Shown one piece after another: positions 18,388 to 26,267 of a DNA stretch of 64,000 nucleotides. Positions within the stretch are counted from its first letter, which is position 1. Every line of letters starts with the position of its first letter. The stretch lies in the NCBI GenBank assembly GCA_947452965.1, contig CANGEW010000001.1, positions 62,001 through 126,000 on the forward strand. The letters are read 5' to 3'. The position numbers were made by a program, and so were the translations under genes. A model generated the notes under the pieces. The model was not told the DNA's origin. It did no database searches and saw only the letters and a list, made by a program, of their open reading frames with translations. Origin of the DNA: Chitinophagaceae bacterium. Its GTDB lineage: Bacteria > Bacteroidota > Bacteroidia > Chitinophagales > Chitinophagaceae.

Positions 18388-18475
18388 AATTGTAATTATG
18401 AATGCAAAATTGGGGGTTTTAGAATAAAGTAATATTTTTATTTCTAAACCCTTTTACTCAAAAACAATTTGAAAC

Positions 18476-18853
18476 ATGAGTTTTATTAAAGAATTTAAAG
18501 TTTTTATACTTAGAGGAAATATTATCGAATTGGCAGTAGCTGTAATTATTGGTGCTGCCTTTGGATCAATCGTTTCCTCTTTAGTCGAAGATATCATTAC
18601 TCCCATTCTCCTCAATCCTGCTTTAAATGCGGCTAAAGTACACGAAATCGCAAGTTTAAGTTGGAATGGTATCAAATATGGCAATTTCTTAGCGGCTTTG
18701 ATTAAATTTATTCTTATTGCAGGTGTGTTGTTTTTCTTACTAAAGGCCATGAAATCAATTATTAAAAAAAACCAATCCGATGCTCCTGAACACAGTAGCA
18801 CGGATACATTATTAATAGAAATCAGAGATGAGTTGAAAAAAATGCGTGGATAA
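18476..18853 (+). CDS. mscL: Large-conductance mechanosensitive channel MscL
   Basis: A 125 aa inner-membrane channel that opens on membrane tension to release osmolytes after hypo-osmotic shock. FIKEFKVFILRGNIIELAVAVIIGAAFGSIVSSLVEDIITPIL is the amphipathic N-terminal helix plus TM1, followed by a periplasmic loop and TM2 (FLAALIKFILIAGVLFFLLKAM), then a charged cytoplasmic helix. Start and length are normal for the family. It is transcribed divergently from the DMT transporter gene. Confidence 0.95.
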   Translation: MSFIKEFKVFILRGNIIELAVAVIIGAAFGSIVSSLVEDIITPILLNPALNAAKVHEIASLSWNGIKYGNFLAALIKFILIAGVLFFLLKAMKSIIKKNQSDAPEHSSTDTLLIEIRDELKKMRG

Positions 18854-18919
18854 TTTTACAAAAATCTCATTGCACATGCTTTATCTTTGATATTCGTTTC
18901 TTTATTAAAAATTCACATT

Positions 18920-19723
18920 TTGAGCAACTCTCCGTCATATCAAATAAAACTAGACCAATTTGAAGGTCCTTTTGATTTACTATTATTTTTCATTGAAAGA
19001 GATGAATTGGATATTTATAATATTCCAATTACTAAAATCACTAACGAATTTTTAGATCATATTCATCAGACTGAGAAACTTAACATTGAGCTGAGTAGCG
19101 AGTTTATATTGTTCATTAGTACTTTGATGAGAATCAAAGCTAAAATGCTACTCCCTAGAAAAGAATTAGATGCGCAAGGAAATGAAATTGATCCTAGAAT
19201 GGAATTGGTCGACAAAATTCTTGAATACAAAAAATTCAAAGAGGCCTCTCTTAAAATGGCCGAAATGGAAGCAGAACGAATGTTAATGATGAAGCGTGGG
19301 AATCTTCAAAAAGAATTATCACAAATTGGAGAAGAAGCCGGTGAGGGAACAGAAATTCAAACGGTGACCATGTTTAAATTGATGAAAGCATTTGAAAAAG
19401 TAATTCAACGCATTCAACAAAGAAACAATAAGCCGGTGCATACCGTAGTTCAATACAGCTACACCATGGAAGAGTGTCGCGATCACATGCTTTCTATGGC
19501 CTCTGCAGAAAAAACATTGTCATTTGAAAGAATCTTTGAAGTTTGTAATGATAGGATACATGCTATTTTCCTTTTCCTGAACATGCTTGAATTGGTGCAA
19601 CAAAAATATCTTCAAATTATTATCGGTGAAGGTCGTAATAACTTCATCATTGAATTCAACGAAAACAGAGAAGAAGAAGTACATAATCCACTTACTGCGG
19701 AAGATTTTGAACACTTGAACTAA
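18920..19723 (+). CDS. scpA: Segregation and condensation protein A
   Basis: The kleisin subunit of the bacterial SMC-ScpAB condensin. YQIKLDQFEGPFDLLLFFIERDELDIYNIPITKITNEFLDHI is the highly conserved ScpA N-terminus that contacts the SMC neck, and the C-terminal winged helix lies near 190-260. The start is uncertain: TTG at 18920 gives a family-like MSNSPSYQIKLDQFEG, and an upstream TTG at 18887 would add 11 hydrophobic residues. No ATG is available before the conserved region. scpB is not adjacent; a pirin gene follows 8 bp downstream. Confidence 0.93.
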   Translation: MSNSPSYQIKLDQFEGPFDLLLFFIERDELDIYNIPITKITNEFLDHIHQTEKLNIELSSEFILFISTLMRIKAKMLLPRKELDAQGNEIDPRMELVDKILEYKKFKEASLKMAEMEAERMLMMKRGNLQKELSQIGEEAGEGTEIQTVTMFKLMKAFEKVIQRIQQRNNKPVHTVVQYSYTMEECRDHMLSMASAEKTLSFERIFEVCNDRIHAIFLFLNMLELVQQKYLQIIIGEGRNNFIIEFNENREEEVHNPLTAEDFEHLN

Positions 19724-19731
19724 CCTATTTC

Positions 19732-20445
19732 ATGAAAACAACTTTATTTAAAGCCGAAGACCGCGGCAGTGCCGACTATGGCTGGTTAAAACCGAATTAT
19801 TATTTCAGCTTTTCAAATTATTATAACCCACAACGTATTCACTTTGGTGTATTGCGCGTGTTGAATGATGATTTTATTATGGGGGGCGGAGCATTTCCTC
19901 CACATCCACATGACAATATGGAGATTGTTACAATTCCATTAACTGGTGCGGTTCATCACAAAGACAACACCGGTGGAGAAGGCATTATCAAAGCAGGCGA
20001 TGTTCAAATCATGAGTGCCGGATCGGGTATCAAACATTCCGAAGCCAATGCCTCAGCCACAGAAGCGCTTACCCTATTTCAAATATGGGTTTTTCCAAAA
20101 GTAAAAAATATTACCCCCAGATACGATCAAAGAAGTTTTGATGTTGCCGACAGAAAAAACAAATGGCAAATCGTTGTTTCTCCCTTAGAAAACGACGGTG
20201 CGTTATGGATCAATCAGGATGCTCGTTTTGCATTAGCTAATTTGGATGCGGAAACTAACATAGAATACAGCAATGGTTTTAATAACAATGGAGTTTTTCT
20301 TGTTGTGATTAATGGGTCTGTTGAAGTGGATGGAGTTCAGTTACACAAAAGAGATGCGATTGGTATCAGTGAAAGCAACTCTTTTTCCATCAAAGCTAGT
20401 AAAGATGCGGAGTTGTTGGCTATTGAGATTCCAATGACAGTTTAA
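19732..20445 (+). CDS. Pirin family protein (bicupin)
   Basis: A 237 aa pirin/YhaK-type protein with two cupin halves. The metal-binding region of the first cupin is visible as PPHPHDNMEIVTI and GAVHHKDNTGGEGIIKAGDVQIMSAGSGIKHSE, with His and Glu ligands intact. Some family members are quercetin dioxygenases; the physiological role here is unknown. It lies 8 bp after scpA and may be co-transcribed. The last codons and the downstream flank are repeated in decayed form at 20519-20585, which points to a lost tandem copy. Confidence 0.9.
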   Translation: MKTTLFKAEDRGSADYGWLKPNYYFSFSNYYNPQRIHFGVLRVLNDDFIMGGGAFPPHPHDNMEIVTIPLTGAVHHKDNTGGEGIIKAGDVQIMSAGSGIKHSEANASATEALTLFQIWVFPKVKNITPRYDQRSFDVADRKNKWQIVVSPLENDGALWINQDARFALANLDAETNIEYSNGFNNNGVFLVVINGSVEVDGVQLHKRDAIGISESNSFSIKASKDAELLAIEIPMTV

Positions 20446-20454
20446 AAATTTGTG

Positions 20455-20466
20455 CGTGTCGACACG
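20455..20466. repeat. 12-bp perfect palindrome, repeated at 20570-20581
   Basis: CGTGTCGACACG, a perfect palindrome, lies 10 bp after the pirin stop. The second copy at 20570-20581 has one substitution (CGTGTCGATACG). Both are part of the larger duplicated segment. There is no T-run, so it does not look like a terminator. Confidence 0.55.
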
Positions 20467-20518
20467 AAAATGATTTTTAGAAAAAACTCTTTCAAGAACA
20501 TTGATATAAGTGAAGACC

Positions 20519-20585
20519 GATGCTAATTTGAACTGAATTTGAGATGCCGATAACAGTATAAAATATGTGCGTGTCGATACGAAAC
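20519..20585 (+). pseudogene. Decayed 3' end of a second pirin gene
   Basis: This 67 bp segment aligns with 20404-20470, the last codons, stop and 3' flank of the intact pirin gene. The final codons read EMPITV-stop against EIPMTV-stop, and the following GTGCGTGTCGAYACGAAA is shared. An upstream in-frame stop and an indel show that it is not coding now. It looks like the remnant of a tandem gene duplication whose body was deleted. Confidence 0.65.
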
Positions 20586-20651
20586 GTGTCTTACTATTTT
20601 TGTTCCACAAGTTTGAAATATGGCATAAGTTCAATAAGTTGAAAATCCAAT

Positions 20652-20700
20652 CTTCGAAACCATTCAACCATTAAACTTTGAAACGTTGAACCTCTGAAAC
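20652..20700. repeat. Degenerate short-period repeat downstream of dxs
   Basis: Six irregular units of 7-9 bp ending in AAC or AAAC (such as CTTCGAAAC, CATTAAAC, TTTGAAAC, CTCTGAAAC) lie 8 bp past the dxs stop. They resemble the cleaner 9-bp array after leuS at 22795-22857. Apart from this and the pirin remnant, the 263 bp gap shows nothing else. Confidence 0.5.
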
Positions 20701-20708
20701 CTAAAAAA

Positions 20709-22646
20709 TCAGATCCCCGCCACTAATTCTTTGGCAGCAGACATCCGAACCATTTCTCTTATCGCAGTAGCAATACCATTTGCATCAAGACCTATCTCAT
20801 CATATAGTTGTTTTGGAGTACCATGCTCAACCAATCGATCGGGGATGCCCATAATTTTCACATCGGATTTATAACCATGCTCATTCATGAATTCCAATAC
20901 AGCAGAACCAAATCCACCCACTACCGTTCCATCTTCAACTGTGATGATTTTAGAATAATTTGCGAATACTTCATGTAACATCTCTTCGTCAAGGGGCTTT
21001 GCAAAACGCATGTCATAATGTGCGGGGTTAATTCCTTCAGACTTAACATCACGTATAGCCGCAGCAGCAAAATTTCCGGGATGACCAAAAGATAAAATTG
21101 CGATATCTTTTCCGTCTTTTAATTTACGGCCCTTTCCAATCTGTATTTCTTTCATCGGAGTTTGCCAGTCTACCAGCATACCCTCCCCTCTTGGATATCG
21201 AATCACAAAAGGCAACTCATTTGAGTCTAATTGTGCAGTATACATCAAATCTCTTAACTCCGATTCATTCATAGGTGCACTCACTATTATGTTTGGAACA
21301 CAACGCATATAAGCAATATCATAACAGCCGTGATGCGTAGGGCCATCATCTCCAACCAGACCTGCTCTATCTAAACAAAAAATAACAGGCAACTTTTGGA
21401 TGGCCACATCATGCACTACCATGTCGTAAGCGCGCTGCATGAATGAAGAATAAATATTGCAGAACACTTTTAAACCTTGTGTAGCCATACCTGCACTTAA
21501 GGTGACTGCATGTTGCTCACATATGCCCACATCAAATGCGCGATCGGGCATTTTTTCCATCATAAATTTTAATGAACAGCCACTTGGCATAGCCGGTGTA
21601 ACGCCCATTATTTTAGGGTTTTTTTCTGCCAACTCAATGATCGTATGACCAAAAACATCCTGATATTTTGGAGGTTGTGGAATCTCTACTTTCTTTTTTA
21701 ATATCTCTCCGGTTACTTTATCAAATAAACCTGGGGCATGCCATTTGGTTTGATCCTTCTCAGCCAACTCGTAGCCTTTGCCCTTTACAGTTTTTATATG
21801 TAATAATTTAGGTCCGCCAATGTCCTTTAGGTCGCTCAAAGTTTCGATGAGCTTATTAATATTATGGCCATCAATCGGTCCGAAGTACCTCAATTGCAGA
21901 GCTTCAAATAAATTACTGCTCTTGCTTACCATACCTTTCAAACTGGCTTCTAATTTTGAAGCCATCTCTCTGCTGAAATTCTTGCCTACAGGAAGTTTAC
22001 CTAACAAGTTCCATACGTTTTCACGCATGTCGTTGTAAGTATGTGATGTGGTGATATCTGTCAAATACTCTTTCAACGCCCCTACATTAGGGTCGATACT
22101 CATGCAGTTATCGTTCAATATAATGAGCACGTTACTTTTTTCGATACCAGCATGATTCATGGCTTCAAAAGCCATGCCGGCGGTCATGGCACCATCACCA
22201 ATTACGGCAATATGCTGTCTGTCTGTTTCGCCTTTATAATGTGATGCCATTGCCATACCCAAAGCAGCACTAATAGAGGTGGATGAATGCCCAACGCCAA
22301 AGGTGTCGTATTCACTCTCGCTTCTTTTAGGAAATCCACTTAATCCATTGTATTTTCTGTTTGTAGGAAACTGATCTCTTCTGCCTGTAAGTATTTTATG
22401 GCCATACGCCTGATGTCCCACATCCCAAACCAATTGGTCATAAGGAGTATTAAACACATAATGCAATGCCACAGAAAGCTCCACCACGCCTAAACTTGCA
22501 CCAAAATGCCCCCCATGAACACTCACCACATCAATGATATATTGACGTAGCTCGTTGCACACTTTTTGCATGTCTGATTTTTTCAATTTTTTCAGATCTG
22601 CGGGACTGTTGATTTGTTGCAATAATTTTCCAGGCGTAATATCCAT
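20709..22646 (-). CDS. dxs: 1-deoxy-D-xylulose-5-phosphate synthase
   Basis: The thiamine diphosphate enzyme that condenses pyruvate and glyceraldehyde-3-phosphate in the first step of the MEP isoprenoid pathway (IspG, also in this window, acts later). Visible are GHQAYGHKILTGRRDQF, GVGHSSTSISAALGMA, the ThDP motif GDGAMTAGMAFEAMNHAG with NDN following, and the transketolase-like C-terminal half (YPRGEG). The start is the ATG at 22644-22646 (MDITPGKLLQQI, 645 aa); a TTG three codons upstream is less likely. Confidence 0.97.
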   Translation of the reverse strand: MDITPGKLLQQINSPADLKKLKKSDMQKVCNELRQYIIDVVSVHGGHFGASLGVVELSVALHYVFNTPYDQLVWDVGHQAYGHKILTGRRDQFPTNRKYNGLSGFPKRSESEYDTFGVGHSSTSISAALGMAMASHYKGETDRQHIAVIGDGAMTAGMAFEAMNHAGIEKSNVLIILNDNCMSIDPNVGALKEYLTDITTSHTYNDMRENVWNLLGKLPVGKNFSREMASKLEASLKGMVSKSSNLFEALQLRYFGPIDGHNINKLIETLSDLKDIGGPKLLHIKTVKGKGYELAEKDQTKWHAPGLFDKVTGEILKKKVEIPQPPKYQDVFGHTIIELAEKNPKIMGVTPAMPSGCSLKFMMEKMPDRAFDVGICEQHAVTLSAGMATQGLKVFCNIYSSFMQRAYDMVVHDVAIQKLPVIFCLDRAGLVGDDGPTHHGCYDIAYMRCVPNIIVSAPMNESELRDLMYTAQLDSNELPFVIRYPRGEGMLVDWQTPMKEIQIGKGRKLKDGKDIAILSFGHPGNFAAAAIRDVKSEGINPAHYDMRFAKPLDEEMLHEVFANYSKIITVEDGTVVGGFGSAVLEFMNEHGYKSDVKIMGIPDRLVEHGTPKQLYDEIGLDANGIATAIREMVRMSAAKELVAGI

Positions 22647-22794
22647 GTAAATCAAAATTTGACTATTGTAAAATTAACAATAATAATTCAGTATTGTTTG
22701 CTGATACTGGAGAGGATACTAAAATTTATTCCCATTTGAGTTTTTGAAGCCATTCAAACTAATTGGGCTGCTCCAAAGATTAAACTCATTACAC

Positions 22795-22857
22795 ATATTG
22801 AACATATTGAACCTTTTGAACCTCTTAAACCTTTTGAACTTCTGAAACCTCTTGAAC
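22795..22857. repeat. Seven-unit 9-bp tandem repeat downstream of leuS
   Basis: Seven contiguous 9-mers run without a break: ATATTGAAC twice, CTTTTGAAC, CTCTTAAAC, CTTTTGAAC, TTCTGAAAC, CTCTTGAAC. On the minus strand, the direction of leuS, they read GTTCAARAG-like. The array starts 3 bp after the leuS stop. The period is a multiple of three, so the frame after the leuS stop stays open for ten codons. No spacers separate the units, so it is not CRISPR-like. Confidence 0.85.
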
Positions 22858-22860
22858 GTA

Positions 22861-25800
22861 TTAAATCACCACATTCACCATCTTCCCTTTAACAAAGATT
22901 ATTTTCTTAGGTGCTTTCCCTTCCAGCCACTTTTGCACAATAGCGTCATTTAGTATGATTTGTTCAACTTCGGGTTGAGTAGCTGATAATGAAATATTGA
23001 TATTGGTTCTCACTTTTCCATTGATGGAAACAGGATATTCTTTGTTTGTTTCGACCAAATACTTTTCTTCAAAAATTGGATAGGTAGCATCTAAAATACT
23101 TCCTTCATTACCCAACTGATGCCACAGCTCTTCTGAAATATGAGGTGCATAGGGAGTTAATAATACCAATAGTTTTTCAAGCACTTCTTTTTTGTGACAC
23201 TTTGCATCTGCCAATTCGTTCACGCAAACCATGAATGAGCTAACAGCAGTATTAAAAGAAAAATTAGCCGTGTCTGACTCGATTTTTTTAATCGTCTTAT
23301 GTATAATTTTCAGCTCGGCATCTGTTGCTTTTTCATTGTTCCAAACTTTTCCTTTGATATCATCATTGAATAATCTCCATAGCTTTCTCAAAAATCTGTG
23401 CACGCCCTCAATCCCTTTAGCATCCCATGGTTTACTCTGTTCTATCGGCCCCAAAAACATTTCATACATTCTGAATGTGTCGGCACCATACTTCAACACC
23501 AAATCATCAGGATTTACTGTATTGAATTTGGACTTAGACATTTTTTCTACTTCTTGTCCGCAGATATATTTACCCTCTTCCAAAATAAATGTAGCGTTGG
23601 CAAAATCAGGTTTCCATTTTGTGAAGGCCTGTGTGTCCAATTCAAATCCATCTACCATATTTACATCTACATGCAATTGATCTGTTTCATATTGGTCTTT
23701 CAATCCAAATGAGACAAACTGTTGCGTTCCTTTTATTCTATATACAAATCGACTGCTGCCCTGTATCATGCCTTGATTGACCAGTTTTTTAAAAGGCTCA
23801 TCAAAAGATATGTAGCCAAGGTCAAACAATACTTTCGTCCACATACGACTATACAACAAATGTCCAACTGCATGTTCGGTTCCTCCAACATACACATCCA
23901 CCTGTCCCCAATAATCACTAACTTTTTTGTCACAAAATGTTTGTGTGTTGGATGGATCCATGTATCTTAAAAAGTACCAGGATGAGCCCGCATAACCGGG
24001 CATGGTAGAGGTTTCGATATTTTTATTTTTCCACGATTCAATATTTGCTAATGGACCTTCGCCCTCAGGACCGGGGCCGTATTTTTCTACGTGAGGTAAT
24101 TCCAATGGCAAGTCTGATGCCTGCAATGCAATAGCAACGCCATCTTCCCAAGAAATAGGAAAAGGCTCTCCCCAATAACGTTGACGGCTAAATCCTGCAT
24201 CGCGCATTTTGAAATTCACTTTTCTTTTACCAATGTCCAATTGTTCAATTTTATCTATCGCAACAGCAATGGCATCTTTCATCAAAAGTCCATTTAAAAA
24301 ATCTGATTCAATCAAAACGGCATCTTTTGTAGGATTGGCTTCGTTTCCATTGTAATGTTCGCCAATAATATTTGTAATGGTGATATTGAAATGTTTTGCA
24401 AAAGAAAAATCTCTTTGGTCGCCGCAAGGAACGGCCATGATGGCCCCTGTTCCATACCCAGCTAATACATACTCTGCAATCCAAATAGGGATTTGTTTTC
24501 CATTGAATGGATTAATGGCATATGCTCCTGTAAAACATCCGGTAATTTGTTTTACTTCGGATATGCGTTCCCGATCGCTTCTGCTTTTTACATATGTTAG
24601 ATAAGATTCAATGGATTCTTGTTGTTCAGGAGTTGTAATGATATTCACTAATTCATGCTCAGGTGCCAACACAAGAAAGTCAACTCCAAATATAGTGTCG
24701 GGGCGTGTGGTGTACACCTTGATAGTATTCTTTTTTTGGACCTCACCCCCACCTCTCCTATTTGAGAGGGGAGAGTATTCTTTCAAATGAATTGAAATGC
24801 GGGATAATACATCGTCTATATTTTCTTCTACCTCTTCATTAGTAACTCTTACAACTTTATAGCCAAGTTCTTCCAAGACTTGTGTTCTCATGTCATCATA
24901 TTTTTGTTGCTCTTCTTTGTTATGATAACCTCCGTCAACTTCTATCAGAAGCATTTCATTCAAAAACGCAAAATCAATGATAAAATCTTCAATAACATGC
25001 TGTCTTCTTACTTTTGAACCCAATTGATTATTTCTCAATCGCTGCCATAATCTTTCTTCTGCAGCTGTACTGTCTTTTCTGTTTTCTCTCGCAAATTCTT
25101 TTAGTTGTTTCCAGGTTTCCGGACTTGAAGTACGATAAGTATTTTTCCTCCCCTCACCCTCGGGAGAGGGGTTGGGGGTGAGGTATGAGTGCTGTACCAG
25201 TGCAAACTCCAACTCACAACCTTCACTCTTTCCAATCCAGTTTCTTTGCATTTCCTTCATGGAATCACTAAAATCTACTGTATTCAGTCCTTCCAGTAAA
25301 CGATCCGCATAATCAGTGATTCGCAAATACCACTGACGCATCTTCTTCTTTATAACCGGATGTCCGCCTCTTTCACTCACACCGTTTACCACCTCGTCAT
25401 TCGCCAATACCGTTCCTAATGCCTCACACCAATTTACTTCTCCAAAAGCTGAAAAAGCTAGTCGGAAATTCATCAATATTTCCTGTTGCTGTTTGGGACT
25501 AAAACTTTTCCACTCCTCAGCAGAAAAGGGCTGAGTTATTTTGGAATTTATTCTAGAGGACCCTGTTGTTTCAAAAATCTCAACTAAAGTTTGAAGTGAT
25601 TCCGCTTTGTTAGTATTAGGATTAAACCAACTGTTAAATAATTGTAAGAATATCCATTGTGTCCATTTATAATAACTTGGATCACTCGTTCTCACCTCTC
25701 TATCCCAATCATAGCAGAAGCCAATTTTATCTAATTGCTTTTTAAACGTTGAAATATTTTTTTCTGTTGTGGCAGCAGGATGCTGTCCTGTTTCAATGGC

Positions 25801-26064
25801 ATACTGCTCGGCCGGGAGTCCAAAGCTATCAAAGCCCATTGGGTGTAACACATTAAAGCCCTTTAATCTTTTGTATCGACTATAAATATCACTGGCAATA
25901 TATCCCAACGGATGTCCAACATGCAATCCGGCACCACTGGGATAGGGAAACATGTCTAATACATAAAAAGGCGGCTTTTTAGACACATTGCTTACCTTAT
26001 AAGCACCTTGTGCTTTCCAATTTTGATTCCACTTTAATTCTATATCTCTAAACTGATATTCCAT
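22861..26064 (-). CDS. leuS: Leucyl-tRNA synthetase with in-frame DUF559-type nuclease insert
   Basis: A class I synthetase charging tRNA-Leu. The HIGH-type motif is HVGH (48-51) within FPYPSGAGLHVGHPLGY. The editing domain has TTRPDTIFG (452-460) and GTGAIMAVPCGDQRD (538-551), and the catalytic loop is KMSKS (841-845). At 1067 aa it is about 150 residues longer than expected, because residues about 295-446 form a separate DUF559-like endonuclease domain between ELEFAL (285-289 region) and IKVYTTRPDT, at the entry of the CP1 editing domain. All synthetase motifs are intact and the frame is open throughout, so a functional enzyme with an extra domain is likely. Confidence 0.95.
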   Translation of the reverse strand: MEYQFRDIELKWNQNWKAQGAYKVSNVSKKPPFYVLDMFPYPSGAGLHVGHPLGYIASDIYSRYKRLKGFNVLHPMGFDSFGLPAEQYAIETGQHPAATTEKNISTFKKQLDKIGFCYDWDREVRTSDPSYYKWTQWIFLQLFNSWFNPNTNKAESLQTLVEIFETTGSSRINSKITQPFSAEEWKSFSPKQQQEILMNFRLAFSAFGEVNWCEALGTVLANDEVVNGVSERGGHPVIKKKMRQWYLRITDYADRLLEGLNTVDFSDSMKEMQRNWIGKSEGCELEFALVQHSYLTPNPSPEGEGRKNTYRTSSPETWKQLKEFARENRKDSTAAEERLWQRLRNNQLGSKVRRQHVIEDFIIDFAFLNEMLLIEVDGGYHNKEEQQKYDDMRTQVLEELGYKVVRVTNEEVEENIDDVLSRISIHLKEYSPLSNRRGGGEVQKKNTIKVYTTRPDTIFGVDFLVLAPEHELVNIITTPEQQESIESYLTYVKSRSDRERISEVKQITGCFTGAYAINPFNGKQIPIWIAEYVLAGYGTGAIMAVPCGDQRDFSFAKHFNITITNIIGEHYNGNEANPTKDAVLIESDFLNGLLMKDAIAVAIDKIEQLDIGKRKVNFKMRDAGFSRQRYWGEPFPISWEDGVAIALQASDLPLELPHVEKYGPGPEGEGPLANIESWKNKNIETSTMPGYAGSSWYFLRYMDPSNTQTFCDKKVSDYWGQVDVYVGGTEHAVGHLLYSRMWTKVLFDLGYISFDEPFKKLVNQGMIQGSSRFVYRIKGTQQFVSFGLKDQYETDQLHVDVNMVDGFELDTQAFTKWKPDFANATFILEEGKYICGQEVEKMSKSKFNTVNPDDLVLKYGADTFRMYEMFLGPIEQSKPWDAKGIEGVHRFLRKLWRLFNDDIKGKVWNNEKATDAELKIIHKTIKKIESDTANFSFNTAVSSFMVCVNELADAKCHKKEVLEKLLVLLTPYAPHISEELWHQLGNEGSILDATYPIFEEKYLVETNKEYPVSINGKVRTNINISLSATQPEVEQIILNDAIVQKWLEGKAPKKIIFVKGKMVNVVI
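24741..25183 (-). mobile_element. DUF559 nuclease element with terminal inverted repeats, inserted in leuS
   Basis: A block of about 443 bp whose two ends are inverted copies: CCTCACCCCCACCTCTCC from 24741 on the plus strand and CCTCACCCCCAACCCCTCTCC from 25183 on the minus strand. Each end also contains a small GC-rich hairpin (CCTCTC/GAGAGG on the left). In the leuS frame the ends translate to LTPNPSPEGEG and SPLSNRRGGGEV. The interior encodes a Vsr/DUF559-type PD-(D/E)xK domain: AAEERLWQRLRNNQLG (334-349), RRQH, Asp364 in IIDF, Glu375 and Asp377 in IEVDGGYH, all retained. No transposase or clear target duplication is visible. The mobile nature is inferred. Confidence 0.75.
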
Positions 26065-26129
26065 TTGTTTAAATTGCTGTTTTGTTTTGTTTCAAAAAAG
26101 TACGTTTATCGGTTTTAAAATTCATTTCA

Positions 26130-26179
26130 CACCTACATTTGTTGAGATTATTATAGAAAAATTTAACAGATATTAGGTG
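26130..26179 (-). other. Stem-loop in the leuS leader
   Basis: CACCTA (26130-26135) and TAGGTG (26174-26179) pair across a loop of 38 bases and can be extended by CATT/AATG with a bulge. It lies in the presumed leader of about 120 nt between the leuS promoter and ATG. I see no T-box consensus. Its role is unknown. Confidence 0.35.
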
Positions 26180-26190
26180 AATGCAGGCCA

Positions 26191-26198
26191 CAAAAGTA
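26191..26198 (-). promoter_or_regulatory. Candidate leuS promoter -7 element
   Basis: TACTTTTG on the minus strand, followed by TGGCC, matches TAnnTTTG. It is back to back with an identical TACTTTTG on the plus strand at 26221-26228, forming an inverted repeat that marks a divergent promoter pair. Confidence 0.5.
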
Positions 26199-26220
26199 TA
26201 ATAAAGCACTTAAAATCTAT

Positions 26221-26228
26221 TACTTTTG
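26221..26228 (+). promoter_or_regulatory. Candidate ftsX promoter -7 element
   Basis: TACTTTTG lies 39 bp before the ftsX ATG and mirrors the leuS element at 26191-26198. No TTG is seen at the expected -33 spacing. Confidence 0.45.
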
Positions 26229-26267
26229 TAAAGCGTTCATTATAAAACTAACTATTATTAAATAGAT

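Noticed and set aside
18454-18801. 115-codon open frame opposite mscL
   Set aside because: mscL on the plus strand is unmistakable; the opposite frame has no recognisable features.
22795-22857. CRISPR array
   Set aside because: The units are 9 bp, contiguous and without spacers; no cas genes are nearby.
23231-23680. 149-codon open frame opposite leuS
   Set aside because: It is antisense to conserved leuS sequence, has no family resemblance and is explained by the codon use of the real gene.
24741-25183. Intein in LeuRS
   Set aside because: There is no Cys/Ser/Thr at the downstream junction in an HN-C/S/T context and no intein block A-like start. The insert has DUF559 features and GC-rich inverted repeats instead.
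26065-26190. T-box riboswitch upstream of leuS
   Set aside because: No T-box consensus or terminator/antiterminator pair is visible; only a simple stem is present.
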